Of a stretch of DNA of 64,000 nucleotides, positions 29,544-39,190 are shown piece by piece; the first letter of the stretch is position 1; the number at the start of each line of letters is the position of its first letter. Source of the DNA: Bacteroides congonensis (GTDB lineage: Bacteria; Bacteroidota; Bacteroidia; Bacteroidales; Bacteroidaceae); NCBI RefSeq assembly GCF_900130125.1, contig NZ_FQXY01000010.1:868001-932000 (forward strand), read 5' to 3'. Both the position numbers and the translations under genes were made by a program. The notes under the pieces are model-generated. The model made no database searches. It had not been told where the DNA came from and saw only the letters and a list, made by a program, of their open reading frames with translations.

Positions 29544-30977
29544 ATGAAAAAACATTTTCTACTTCTTATTTTATCACTTTTATTCCTGCCGATTGCACAA
29601 GGCAAAGTAAAACTTCCTGCAATGATGGGAGATCACATGGTACTTCAACAGAACAGTTCCGTTAAGTTATGGGGTTGGGCAGACGGTAAGAAAGTAACTG
29701 TCACCACTTCGTGGAACAACCGGACCTATCAGGCATCTACGGATAAAGACGGGACTTGGCTGGTGAAAGTAGACACTCCCGAAGGGGGGTATACTCCTTA
29801 TTCCATTACTATCAGTGACGGAACTCCGGTCACTCTCTCGGATATACTGATAGGAGAGGTATGGATCTGCTCCGGACAGTCGAATATGGAAATGCGTATG
29901 ATGGGAAATACGGCACAACCCATTGACAACTCACTTGAAACGCTGCTGAATGCAGGTAACTACCGTGACCGTATCCGGTTTATCACCGTGCCAAGAATAA
30001 AAGATGTACAGCGAAGGGCGGACTTTAAAAAAGAAAAATGGAAAGTCTCCACTCCTGAAACAACTATTGATTGCAGTGCAACAGCTTATTTTTTTGCCAA
30101 ACAAATTACCGAAACTCTAAATCTACCGGTAGGATTGGTAATCAATAGCTGGGGAGGTTCCCGAATTGAATCCTGGATGACCGAAGAAACACTGTCATCC
30201 ATTCAAGGAATAGATATAGAGACAGCCAAAAGTTCTAAACTGGATGTACGTAATCGATTAGGGTGTCTGTATGATATCATGTTATGGCCTGTCAAAAATT
30301 ATACAGCACGTGGATTTCTTTGGTATCAAGGAGAATCGAACATTTTCAATTATCAATTCTATGCTCCGATGATGACTGCTATGGTACAACTATGGAGAAA
30401 TGTGTGGGAAGCGCCCGATATGCCTTTCTATTATGTGCAGATTGCTCCTTACAAATATGAAAACAGCCGGAATACAGGTGCCGCCTTGCTGCGTGAAGCA
30501 CAAGTGGAAGCACTGAAAACAATCCCTAATTCGGGCATTGTACCCACTACGGATATCGGTGATGAATTCTGCATCCATCCGCCACAGAAGGATGTAGTAG
30601 GGCTTCGGTTGGCTACGCTTGCACTGACTAAGACATACGGTATCCGCCGGTTGCCATCCAACGGCCCGATGATGACCAAAGTGGACTATGCGGACAAAAA
30701 GGCCATAGTGACATTCGATAATGCACCTGCGGGGTTGTTCCCTACTTTCTCCGAACTGGAAGGATTTGAGATTGCGGGAGCGGACAAGAAGTTCTATCCG
30801 GCGAAAGCAAAGATTGTAGGACGTACCAACACAGTAGAAGTGTGGAGTGAAGAGGTAGCCCAGCCGGTTGCCGTGCGCTATGCTTTCCGTAATTATGTGG
30901 GAAATATCACGCTGCGGAATACTTTCGGTTTGAGTGCTTTCCCGTTCCGCACAGATACGTGGGATGACGTGAAATAA
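29544..30977 (+). CDS. Sialate O-acetylesterase-like carbohydrate esterase
   Basis: The 477-residue protein has a cleavable signal (ending near AQG). The N-terminus is a jelly-roll typical of the family (LPAMMGDHMVLQQNSSVKLWGWA). It is followed by an SGNH-type esterase domain: the nucleophile is probably Ser-113 in CSGQSNMEM, and His-345 in DEFCIHP is the likely catalytic histidine. GFLWYQGESN is also conserved. The enzyme probably removes O-acetyl groups from sugars; sialic acid need not be the substrate. It is expressed with the regulator 8 bp downstream and opposite the lyase operon, so it likely de-acetylates the same polysaccharide. Confidence 0.9.
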   Translation: MKKHFLLLILSLLFLPIAQGKVKLPAMMGDHMVLQQNSSVKLWGWADGKKVTVTTSWNNRTYQASTDKDGTWLVKVDTPEGGYTPYSITISDGTPVTLSDILIGEVWICSGQSNMEMRMMGNTAQPIDNSLETLLNAGNYRDRIRFITVPRIKDVQRRADFKKEKWKVSTPETTIDCSATAYFFAKQITETLNLPVGLVINSWGGSRIESWMTEETLSSIQGIDIETAKSSKLDVRNRLGCLYDIMLWPVKNYTARGFLWYQGESNIFNYQFYAPMMTAMVQLWRNVWEAPDMPFYYVQIAPYKYENSRNTGAALLREAQVEALKTIPNSGIVPTTDIGDEFCIHPPQKDVVGLRLATLALTKTYGIRRLPSNGPMMTKVDYADKKAIVTFDNAPAGLFPTFSELEGFEIAGADKKFYPAKAKIVGRTNTVEVWSEEVAQPVAVRYAFRNYVGNITLRNTFGLSAFPFRTDTWDDVK

Positions 30978-30985
30978 AGGAAATC

Positions 30986-33900
30986 ATGAAACGATCCATC
31001 TTATCCATATGTATATTGCTGGCATCGGTTTCTCTGGCCTTCGCCAATATCTACAAGAAATATGACGTTCGATCGGGGTTATCGGGCAATTGTGTCCGGA
31101 GCATCCTTCAGGATAGCATCGGCTATATGTGGTTTGCAACGCAGGACGGGCTGAATCGTTTCAACGGTATCGAGTTCACCAACTACGGACATTCGTCAGA
31201 AAACGGCGGAAACAGCTATATGAATATAGTAACGATTTGCCGCCATCAGGATAACAATCAGATTTGGGTGGCAAGTACGGAGAAGCTGTATTTATTCGAT
31301 TCGTGGGAAGAGAAGTTCTCCGTATTCGATAAACAGACGGAAGACGGGGTGTCAGTCAACAGCGTCTTCGGAATGGCATACGACAATGACGGGCAGTTAT
31401 GGATCGGAACAACCAACGGGCTGTTTGTCTACAACGAGAAAAAAGGTACGTTGAGGCAATATCTGCATTCTCTTTCCGATCCTCATTCATTGCCGGATAA
31501 TCACATATGGGTGATTTATAACGACTCGTTCGGGACTATCTGGATAGGTACCCGGAATGGGCTGGCGAAATACAACCAACGTACGGACAACTTCACAGGA
31601 TATATATCCGAGGGCACTTCTTTCGGACGTCCTGCCTGCAACGAGATTATCTCTTTGATGGAAAGTTCGCAGGGAGTATTATGGGCGGGTACATGGTACG
31701 GGGGACTGGCACGTTTCAATAAAGAGACAGGGCAATTCCGCTATTACTTCGGAGAAGGGGACACGCTTACCATTCCGCGCATCCGCACCTTGTTTCAACG
31801 GACAGCCAACTCTTTCTATCTCGGCTCCGACGACGGACTTTATACATTCAACACCACGACAGGAGAATGTCTGCCTACCGACGACGGACAAAATAAAGAA
31901 AGTATCTATGCCTGTTATCAGGATAGGGAAGGGGGAATCTGGATCGGGACTTATTTCAGTGGAGTGAGTTACCTGTCTCCCAAGCATAAGGATATCGAGT
32001 GGTATTATCCCAATGGTACGGAAAATTCTCTTTCGGGAAATGTAATCAGCCAATTCTGCGAAGATCCCGATGGCAACATTTGGATTGCTACCGAAGACGG
32101 GGGACTGAATCTCTTTGATCCCCGCACGAAAAAGTTCAAGAACCATCTGTTGAGAAGCAGTAACCCTAACATCGGTTATCACAATATCCATGCACTACTA
32201 TACAATGAAGGAAAATTGTGGATTGGCAGTTTCTCACGGGGATTATATATCCTGGATACTCAAACGGGAAAAATGAAAAACTATCGCCATAACCGCGCAA
32301 ACCCACATTCAATTCCTAACGACCATATCTACTCCATCTATCAAACGAAGGATGGCAGCATTTATCTGGGAACGCTTTCCGGATTCTGCCGGTATGACCC
32401 GGAAAGTGACTCTTTCCGGACATTGGAACCTTTAAGCCATATCTTTATCTACGATATGGTTGAAGACCAACATGGGGACATGTGGCTGGCAAGCAAAAGG
32501 GACGGCATTTGGCGTTACAACCGCCAAACCGGTAAATTGCACAACTATCGCAACGACCCAGTAAATCCTGATTCTCCTTGTAGCAACTGGGTAATCCGTG
32601 TGTATATCGATCATAAGCAGCATCTATGGTTCTGTACCGAAGGCGGTGGCATCTGCCGTTATCACTATCAGGAAGACCGTTTTGAAAACTTCTCTACCAA
32701 AGAGAATCTGCCGAACAATATCATCTATGGCATACTGGACGATCAATCGGGTAACTATTGGCTTTCTTCCAACAGGGGACTGATCCGGTATGAGCCGCAA
32801 AACAAACGGGCACAACTCTATACCATCGAGGATGGATTGCAAAGCAACCAATTCAATTTCCGTTCTTCCCTGCAAGCCAGTGACGGGAAATTCTATTTCG
32901 GTGGGGTGAACGGGTTTAATTGTTTCTATCCGTTCAAGTTATCTATTAATAAGGTAAGACCTACGGCGTCTATCTCGGCGGTATATATGCACAGCCCCGA
33001 CGACAAAGTAAGCCTTAGCAAGCGTATACCTGCTCTTAGCGGACAAGTAACGATTCCTTATCAGGTAGTATCGTTCGACATCGCATTCGAAAGTCTTAGT
33101 TATGTGGCTCCCAGCAAGAATTTATATGCCTACAAACTGGACGGTATTCACAAAGAATGGATATATACGGATAAACATAACGTATCTTTTCTCAACCTGC
33201 CTCCAGGTGAATATACTTTCCGTGTGAAAGCCAGTAACAACGATGAATATTGGAGCAATGACGACTGTTGCCTGCATATTGAAATTCTTCCTCCACCCTG
33301 GAAGACCATTTATGCCAAGATTTTCTATTTACTAATAGCGTGTGGCCTCGCATATTTCCTGATACAGCTTTATTTGCGTAAACAGCAGGCTGTGAAAGCA
33401 AGAAAGATGAAAGAGATGGAACAAATCAAGAATCAGGAATTGTTCCAGTCGAAAATTACATTCTTCACCCAAGTGGCACATGAAATCAAGACTCCGGTTA
33501 GTCTTATCAAAGCTCCGCTGGAAGCGATTTTGGAAACACATGAATGGAACAGTGAAGTGGAAAGCAACCTGTCTGTGATACAAAAGAATACCAACCGGCT
33601 GATGGAGCTTATCAAACAATTGCTCGACTTCCGAAAAGTGGACAAGGAAGGTTATACGCTTTCATTCCATGAAGTGGATATCAACCGGATGATAGAGGAC
33701 ATCATCGACCGTTTCCGTGCCATCTCCCTGACCGGAATCTCTTTCAGTGTCTCCCTGCCGAAAGAACATCTGCAATATAATGTAGACCAGGAGGCGCTGA
33801 CTAAAATTGTCAGCAACCTGCTGACGAATGCCATGAAATATGCCCGCACCCGCATTATGGTGATTTTGGACGAACATCTGTCTGCAGAAGGGCGTACGCT

Positions 33901-34954
33901 CTCCTTGTGTGTACGCGACGACGGTCCGGGTATTCCGCAAGAGGAATGCAGCAAGGTTTTCGAACCGTTTTATCAAGTGGGAAACACAGGAAACAACGGT
34001 TCGGGAGTAGGAATCGGATTGAGTCTCGTCAAATTGTTGGTGGAAAAGCATAAAGGAAAGGTTTATATCAATCCCGGCTATACGGAAGGATGCGAAGTAT
34101 GTGTGGAAATTCCGTATTTGGAGAAAAGCATCTCTGTCAGCCCCTCCATTACTTCCATGCCCGACAAGGTTCCCGCTTTGGAGGAAGAAGGCGAACCCGC
34201 CGGTTACTCTCTTCTGGTAGTGGAAGACACGACGGATATGCTGGAGTTTCTGGCTAAGAATCTGGGAAATACCTATACCATCCATACAGCCGCCAATGGA
34301 AAGGAAGCGTTGGAATGTCTGGAGACAACGACAGTAGATCTTATTATCAGCGACATCGTCATGCCTCATATGGACGGATTCGAACTGTTAAAGTCCATCC
34401 GTTCCGACAATATGCTTTGCCATATCCCGTTTATCCTGCTTTCGGCACTCGACAGCATAGATTCAAAAATTGCCGGTCTTGACTATGGCGCGGACGCTTA
34501 TATAGAAAAGCCTTTCTCGCTAAGCCACATGAAAGCCACCATCAATAATCTGCTGGAAAACCGGCGCATGCTGTTCAACCACTTTACAACGGTACCGAAT
34601 ATGTCATACGACCAGACATTGATGAATAAAACAGACGTGAAATGGCTGGACACGATCAATGAAATCATTACCCGCAATTTCACCAATGAAGAATTTACCA
34701 TCGACAAGATGGCGGAAGAGATGGCTATCAGCCGTTCCAACTTACAGCGCAAATTGAAAGGATTGACAGGAATGCCGCCCAATGATTATATCCGGTTGAT
34801 TCGGCTCAAAACTGCGGGAGAACTTTTGCGGGAAGGGGAGTACCGGATTAACGAAGTCTGCTACATCGTAGGATTTAATAATCCTTCATACTTCGCACGC
34901 TGCTTCCAGAAGCAATTCGGGATATTGCCGAAAGACTATGTGAAGAAAGGATGA
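30986..34954 (+). CDS. Hybrid two-component system sensor/regulator controlling the lyase PUL
   Basis: The protein is 1322 residues. The periplasmic sensor comprises two-component propeller repeats (about 25-650; WIGT, WFAT and FGGVNGF motifs) and a Y_Y_Y domain (about 685-770). One membrane helix lies at about 778-796. The histidine kinase follows, with His-832 in QVAHEIKTPVSLI, the N box SNLLTNAMKYA and the G box DDGPGIP. The receiver has Asp-1123 in ISDIVMPHMDGF. The AraC-type DNA-binding domain (about 1220-1322) ends FGILPKDYVKKG. All key residues are present, so it should be functional. Such proteins bind the PUL's breakdown product in the periplasm and switch on the divergent susC operon. 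Confidence 0.96.
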   Translation: MKRSILSICILLASVSLAFANIYKKYDVRSGLSGNCVRSILQDSIGYMWFATQDGLNRFNGIEFTNYGHSSENGGNSYMNIVTICRHQDNNQIWVASTEKLYLFDSWEEKFSVFDKQTEDGVSVNSVFGMAYDNDGQLWIGTTNGLFVYNEKKGTLRQYLHSLSDPHSLPDNHIWVIYNDSFGTIWIGTRNGLAKYNQRTDNFTGYISEGTSFGRPACNEIISLMESSQGVLWAGTWYGGLARFNKETGQFRYYFGEGDTLTIPRIRTLFQRTANSFYLGSDDGLYTFNTTTGECLPTDDGQNKESIYACYQDREGGIWIGTYFSGVSYLSPKHKDIEWYYPNGTENSLSGNVISQFCEDPDGNIWIATEDGGLNLFDPRTKKFKNHLLRSSNPNIGYHNIHALLYNEGKLWIGSFSRGLYILDTQTGKMKNYRHNRANPHSIPNDHIYSIYQTKDGSIYLGTLSGFCRYDPESDSFRTLEPLSHIFIYDMVEDQHGDMWLASKRDGIWRYNRQTGKLHNYRNDPVNPDSPCSNWVIRVYIDHKQHLWFCTEGGGICRYHYQEDRFENFSTKENLPNNIIYGILDDQSGNYWLSSNRGLIRYEPQNKRAQLYTIEDGLQSNQFNFRSSLQASDGKFYFGGVNGFNCFYPFKLSINKVRPTASISAVYMHSPDDKVSLSKRIPALSGQVTIPYQVVSFDIAFESLSYVAPSKNLYAYKLDGIHKEWIYTDKHNVSFLNLPPGEYTFRVKASNNDEYWSNDDCCLHIEILPPPWKTIYAKIFYLLIACGLAYFLIQLYLRKQQAVKARKMKEMEQIKNQELFQSKITFFTQVAHEIKTPVSLIKAPLEAILETHEWNSEVESNLSVIQKNTNRLMELIKQLLDFRKVDKEGYTLSFHEVDINRMIEDIIDRFRAISLTGISFSVSLPKEHLQYNVDQEALTKIVSNLLTNAMKYARTRIMVILDEHLSAEGRTLSLCVRDDGPGIPQEECSKVFEPFYQVGNTGNNGSGVGIGLSLVKLLVEKHKGKVYINPGYTEGCEVCVEIPYLEKSISVSPSITSMPDKVPALEEEGEPAGYSLLVVEDTTDMLEFLAKNLGNTYTIHTAANGKEALECLETTTVDLIISDIVMPHMDGFELLKSIRSDNMLCHIPFILLSALDSIDSKIAGLDYGADAYIEKPFSLSHMKATINNLLENRRMLFNHFTTVPNMSYDQTLMNKTDVKWLDTINEIITRNFTNEEFTIDKMAEEMAISRSNLQRKLKGLTGMPPNDYIRLIRLKTAGELLREGEYRINEVCYIVGFNNPSYFARCFQKQFGILPKDYVKKG

Positions 34955-35087
34955 GAATTTTAATATAGGAAACCGAACAACCAAAGAGGAATCTTCTAGT
35001 TGTCTCTGCCATATAGACGAACATACATTTCAATGGTTCTTATATAATTATGTCACAATAATCCCTTTACAATCTTCCTTATGTGTA

Positions 35088-35114
35088 GTAGGGTGTGCCC
35101 ATGACACACCCTAC
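35088..35114. terminator. Hairpin between convergent genes
   Basis: GTAGGGTGTG (35088-35097) pairs with CACACCCTAC (35105-35114), a 10-bp stem with a 7-nt loop. It lies between the end of the hybrid regulator (34954, plus) and the end of the lipoprotein gene (35138, minus). Confidence 0.65.
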
Positions 35115-35137
35115 AGGCCGGTTGCCGTTGCTTTGCA

Positions 35138-35773
35138 TTATTTCTTAATAATGTGCATTCCGTCTTCCTGAATCTGATAGTATTTGTTTAACGTCCTACT
35201 GCTCTTGTTCGTCACCTTGATATTTGCTCTTAGTTTATTGTTATTGTGTTGCTCCCGGGAAATGTCAATACGTTCAATGTAACCGTCCGTACCATATCCG
35301 GATGCTTCCAGTGCTTCTTTAAAGCAAACAGGTGAATGGGTGATGTAGTGTTCAATGTCGGCATAAGTAAAGAGTATATCTTTGAATTGGTCATACTCTT
35401 TAATCACATTGTTTTTTGAATCTGACAGTACTATATCCGTTACACTAAAATCGTTGGGAGACGATTCCGAGCTATACCACGTAGCCTCGGCTAATTTATT
35501 TTTATTCTGTGGTTTCACAATTTCCAGGTAAACAGAATAACTCATTTTACCTGAATAGCTGCAACTGGAAGTGATACTGGCAAACTCCGCCGTTTCCAGC
35601 GTTCCGCCTGCATTCTCCATTATCTCTACCAATTTTGCTTTTAGTTCGTCGGGATTTGTGCCTACCGTATCGGTGGGTCGGGGAGCGCTGCTCTTTGCCA
35701 GTCCACAGGATACAAGAATTAATGCCAATGAAAAGATGGCTACTAATGATTGAAATGTTCTTTTGGTTGTCAT
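35138..35773 (-). CDS. Hypothetical lipoprotein, 211 residues
   Basis: A lipoprotein signal ends ILVSC. The mature protein has no family I recognise. It is mixed alpha/beta with a helix-rich start (NPDELKAKLVEIMENAGG) and a basic tail (RANIKVTNKSSRTLNKYYQ). It is monocistronic, between two intergenic regions, with a hairpin at its 3' end. The call rests on the open frame, the signal peptide and normal codon use by eye. Confidence 0.7.
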   Translation of the reverse strand: MTTKRTFQSLVAIFSLALILVSCGLAKSSAPRPTDTVGTNPDELKAKLVEIMENAGGTLETAEFASITSSCSYSGKMSYSVYLEIVKPQNKNKLAEATWYSSESSPNDFSVTDIVLSDSKNNVIKEYDQFKDILFTYADIEHYITHSPVCFKEALEASGYGTDGYIERIDISREQHNNNKLRANIKVTNKSSRTLNKYYQIQEDGMHIIKK

Positions 35774-36145
35774 ACTTGAAAGTTTTTAAGTTGATTTAAT
35801 TTAATGGATATCATTTCTTTATATTCGAAAGCAGCGGATGGTGGATTTTCCAAAGGAAAACAGAATAAATCCGAACGGGTTCTTTGTTTGCATGTGTATC
35901 TTCATGTTGTGTGTATATAAGTTTAATACTATACATGTTTATAAAACAACAATATAATAATCTGTATATCAATACTATATTATATCAAATAAATATCTTG
36001 TATTATTATCGGCCATAAAAATACAACTTTATCGTATTACATACAAAAGAACAAAGCATTTATTTCTGTTATTTCCTAAAATTGTGTTTTCTAACATGAT
36101 ATAAGCTCTTTACATATTTTTTCATACCTTTGTTTACCAGAAAGA
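35774..36145. other. AT-rich gene-free region
   Basis: No gene or structured repeat is seen. It ends in a TACCTTTG box (36125-36132) of the -7 type, directly before the nuclease-tail remnant. Confidence 0.5.
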
Positions 36146-36346
36146 AATACGAACCGAAAATGGAAGAAAGAGGGTCGGGAACGCCTGTACAAAGCACTGG
36201 ATTATCTGTCCCACCTCGTATTCCAGTTCCTCGAAGAACATAACCGCACGTTAGAGATAGCACATAAACTCAAACAGAAAGGAATAGACGCCGCCGTCAT
36301 CGCCGATTGTACCAATCTTCCCGTTACTACCATCGAGCAACCGTAA
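36146..36346 (+). pseudogene. C-terminal remnant of an Rpn/PD-(D/E)XK-type transposase-like nuclease
   Basis: In the frame ending with TAA at 36344-36346, about 66 codons read KWKKEGRERLYKALDYL, then FLEEHNRTLEIAHKLKQKG, then IADCTNLPVTTIEQP. The helix pair IAHKLKQKGIDAAVIADCT and its closing TTIE match the C-terminal end of Rpn-family recombination-promoting nucleases (about 300 residues when complete). The nuclease core is absent and no start codon is evident. A -7-like box lies 14 bp upstream, so the promoter end and the tail of the gene may have been brought together by deletion. Confidence 0.65.
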
Positions 36347-36841
36347 CGTTGAAATTATCTGTGACATTTTTGTTCTTATTTTAAGTATTATACGGGGAAA
36401 AACAAAAATGTCACAGAACTAATAATCAATCATTTACCCCTAAAAATCGTCCTATTTTAAGAGAAGTTCACAAAAAACAATAGGATGTTTTTGCTTTTTT
36501 CTGCGAGAAAACTGCATTTTCTTTGTAACATTCTATTTATTAATGCATTACATCCGCTTTTTGGTCTTTCTTCCCCCAAAAACATTCCTTCCAAAGCAGT
36601 ATCTGCTTACACTTGGGCAACTTCCATGACGGACTTGGGCAACCATCCGGATACACAAGTGCAACAACACAGTTGCTCAAGTGCATTTGATTAATATATG
36701 TGGAAGAATCGGTGAACAGACAGGAAGAAGCCATTAGTTTATATAGAAGAAATCATTAATACTACCTGATGGATAAATGTAATTGTGCATTAGTATACAT
36801 CTTAAATCCGACATATATCTTGTAAATGATGAATCCGAGAT
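36347..36841. other. Gene-free region between remnants
   Basis: It contains the perfect 17-bp inverted repeat at 36358-36417 and a weaker pair (CCTATT near 36452, AATAGG near 36479). Its last 40 bp or so, from about 36800, resemble the sequence before the broken GNAT copy at 42064. No gene is supported. Confidence 0.5.
36358..36417. repeat. Perfect 17-bp inverted repeat
   Basis: TCTGTGACATTTTTGTT at 36358-36374 has its exact reverse complement at 36401-36417, with a 26-nt loop. It begins 12 bp after the stop of the nuclease remnant. It may be that gene's old terminator or the ends of a small non-autonomous element; neither is proven. Confidence 0.6.
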
Positions 36842-37348
36842 TCATTCTTTCAGAATTGAATACATCTTCATATCCACCACAACACCATTTTTTACCGCAT
36901 TCTTCCTCAATCTTCCCTCTAACTCAAAACCACACTTCTCAAGGATGCGGCAAGAAGCGGCATTATGTGCAAAGGGTTCGGCAAAAAGCCGGATTATATC
37001 CGTATTTTGAAAAACATATTCGCATAGCTGTTTCACAGCACTTGTACCGATACCTTGACCCCAATAAGGCTCTGCAATGTAATATCCCACTTCGGCAGTT
37101 CTCGAATGTATGTTGCTTTGGCAGAAGGCACCTATGCTACCTATTGCCTTATCATCGACAGTTATTGCAAATGAGAACGTACTTTCCGAATCGGCGGCAT
37201 TCATTGCCTGTATAAACTCCCTTGCATCATGCACTGTATATGGAAAGGGGATGCCATCCCGCAGGTTATCCAGTATATTCTTATTATTCAGTGTCTCTGC
37301 AATATCTTCTGCATCCTCTATCCGCCAATAACGTATTTTACATTCCAT
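36842..37348 (-). CDS. GNAT-family N-acetyltransferase (RimJ/RimL-like)
   Basis: From the ATG at 37348 the protein is 168 residues, normal for the family; a longer frame upstream lacks a plausible start. The acetyl-CoA binding motif is EVGYYIAEPYWGQGIGTSAVKQL. It is followed by RLFAEPFAHNAASCRILEKCGFELEGRLR, which places it near the RimJ/RimL group. It acetylates an amino group of a protein, antibiotic or metabolite; the substrate is unknown. A broken second copy lies at 42064-42290. Its start overlaps the divergent LuxR-type remnant. Confidence 0.88.
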   Translation of the reverse strand: MECKIRYWRIEDAEDIAETLNNKNILDNLRDGIPFPYTVHDAREFIQAMNAADSESTFSFAITVDDKAIGSIGAFCQSNIHSRTAEVGYYIAEPYWGQGIGTSAVKQLCEYVFQNTDIIRLFAEPFAHNAASCRILEKCGFELEGRLRKNAVKNGVVVDMKMYSILKE

Positions 37349-37351
37349 ATT

Positions 37352-38247
37352 ATGATTACATTTTACGATTATACCCTCTTTTGCCTGTCTCTCGCCGGGC
37401 ACAGCACAGACGCCTGTGCAAATCACCAACTATAATTATAAAAACTACAAAGGCGGGATTCAGAACTGGGGCATTACGGTTTCTCCCGGACAGGTTCTTT
37501 ACAGCAGCAATAACAACGGACTACTGAGATATAACGGCAATGACTGGGCACTTCTCGAACCGGGCGAGCGAAGTACCGTACGTGCGGTCTGCTGTATCGG
37601 GAACCGGATTTACACAGCAGGCGACAACAACATCGGCTACTGGCAATATGGTGCGAACGGAAAAATCAACTATACATCTCTTCTGTCCCTGGTAAATAAG
37701 CTTGGAATCAAAGGGGAGACTTTTTGGAGTATAGCCGAAACGGAAGGCAAGGTGTATTTCCATTCTTTCGGCAATATTATCTGGTATGACGGCAAGGATA
37801 TGGGTTATCTGGTGAAAAACGACTGTTGTGTTTCTCTCTATCCGGCAGGTGACAAACTGTTTACGCAGAAGTGCGGCGGATTGTTCCTGATTGACCTGAA
37901 AAACAGACAACAGACGCATTATCATTCTTCGCAACTGCAAGACCTCAATATTCATGGCTTGTGTTTCGCCGACAAGAACTTCCTTTGGCTCTCGCTTAAC
38001 AACGGAATATCATCAATTATCCTCGAACCGGCAACCTATCTATGGAAAACAAATACCGACACAGCCTTCTCTCTCGGCTTCCGAACTGAAATTCTGCTGC
38101 CTGTTAAGGGCTAACTTATCTACGAAAGAGATTTCTGTCATTATGGGCATTGCGCTCCGTTCGGTTGAACTGAAGAAATACAGGCTTAAACAGAAGTTGA
38201 ATCTGGATGCAAACAGCAGTCTGACCTCTTACATACTGAGTATCTGA
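37352..38247 (+). pseudogene. LuxR-type regulator with propeller sensor, middle deleted and frameshifted
   Basis: A signal-like start at 37352 (LFCLSLAG) is one base out of frame with the next part. That part (about 37380-38050) encodes beta-propeller repeats: YKGGIQNWGITVSPGQVLY, SSNNNGLLRYNG, and FLWLSLNNGISSI. After about 38050 a different frame encodes a LuxR/GerE-like helix-turn-helix (LSASELKFCCLLRANLSTKEISVIMGIALRSVELKKYRLKQKL split over two lines of helix) and ends at 38247. Intact relatives have more propeller, a Y_Y_Y domain, a membrane helix and a coiled coil, near 900 or more residues. So a deletion of roughly 2 kb joined sensor start to DNA-binding end. It cannot work as a sensor. 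Confidence 0.8.
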
Positions 38248-38315
38248 ATCAAAAGATAAATTATCGAGTAGAGTATAGGCCGAAAACAGTAGGAAAATCA
38301 GTTTTCCTACCTCTA

Positions 38316-39134
38316 TTAAATCTGTGACATAAGTTTGCCTAGTTTGTCAAGCGATTGTACATGATACTTCTCAATGCACTCAATGCATTGATGAAGCTCA
38401 TCTTCGGATATTTCCACTCCATTCCACTTATACCAACGCTTCACCATTTCAAAACCTGCATGGTGCTTCTTTGCGATATTCCAGATTGTGATGATGTCAT
38501 CCTGTTGTTTTCTCAATTTTAACCGTTTCAGTTCAAGTACCCCTTTATAGATTCCGATTTCTTCATCATAGATGAGCTGTTTCCTCAGAGTCAGTTCATC
38601 ATCTCCCAGAAAAGTGATATGGGTCATAAGCTTTCGTTCGTCACTAAACTCGGCTACAGCGATGCCATGGTCGGAAACAATGAAATAACCGCCATTGTTC
38701 TTTTGAGTATACAATACATCCGGATTATTATACACAAAGTAATTGTACAAACTTTCTCCTTTGAGGTCTATTTGATAATGATCAATGTAGCGCTCCTTGT
38801 ATCGTTGCATGAAGTGTGCCGTGTAATGCATTATTATATTTGAGGACTTGAAACCTGTTATTTGGATATAGCCATTGCTTGAAGCACCAATGACTGGAGC
38901 GTAAGCTTGAAATGCCAAAGCATGCATATAAGAATTGTATCTCCCTTCCAGCGTCCATACATTTCTTCGGGTAGTGGTGATAGTCATACGCTGGGGCGCC
39001 ACAGGAAATGGACTCGTCATCGCTGCTTTCTTACGAACTTTGTCTATAAACATGTTCATTGGGGTTGATATTGCAATGAGGTCTTTATGCGCTTCGGCAT
39101 ACAGTTCCTCCTGGCTCATACTTGTCAGATACAT
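38316..39134 (-). CDS. Hypothetical protein, about 272 residues
   Basis: The open frame is longer, but the part above 39134 is antisense to a regulator remnant. The ATG at 39134 (MYLTSMSQEELYAEAHKD) is preceded by a TACCTTTG box, so I choose that start. The protein is rich in basic and aromatic residues (HFMQRYKERYIDHYQIDLKG, then LKRLKLRKQQDD) and has no signal peptide. I do not recognise the family. It is probably cytoplasmic. It lies between decayed genes and may be accessory; function unknown. Confidence 0.72.
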   Translation of the reverse strand: MYLTSMSQEELYAEAHKDLIAISTPMNMFIDKVRKKAAMTSPFPVAPQRMTITTTRRNVWTLEGRYNSYMHALAFQAYAPVIGASSNGYIQITGFKSSNIIMHYTAHFMQRYKERYIDHYQIDLKGESLYNYFVYNNPDVLYTQKNNGGYFIVSDHGIAVAEFSDERKLMTHITFLGDDELTLRKQLIYDEEIGIYKGVLELKRLKLRKQQDDIITIWNIAKKHHAGFEMVKRWYKWNGVEISEDELHQCIECIEKYHVQSLDKLGKLMSQI

Positions 39135-39154
39135 ACTTGTTTTTTTACAGGAGA

Positions 39155-39162
39155 CAAAGGTA
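39155..39162 (-). promoter_or_regulatory. Putative -7 box (TACCTTTG) of the hypothetical gene
   Basis: On the minus strand TACCTTTG lies 20 bp before the chosen ATG at 39134, giving a very short leader. It supports that start over the longer upstream ones. Confidence 0.42.
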
Positions 39163-39190
39163 GTGTTTATTTTCAAACGGGACATCATCC

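Noticed and set aside
36358-36417. The 17-bp inverted repeat as an invertible promoter
   Set aside because: The segment between the arms is only 26 nt, too short for the known Bacteroides invertible promoters, and contains no -7 box.
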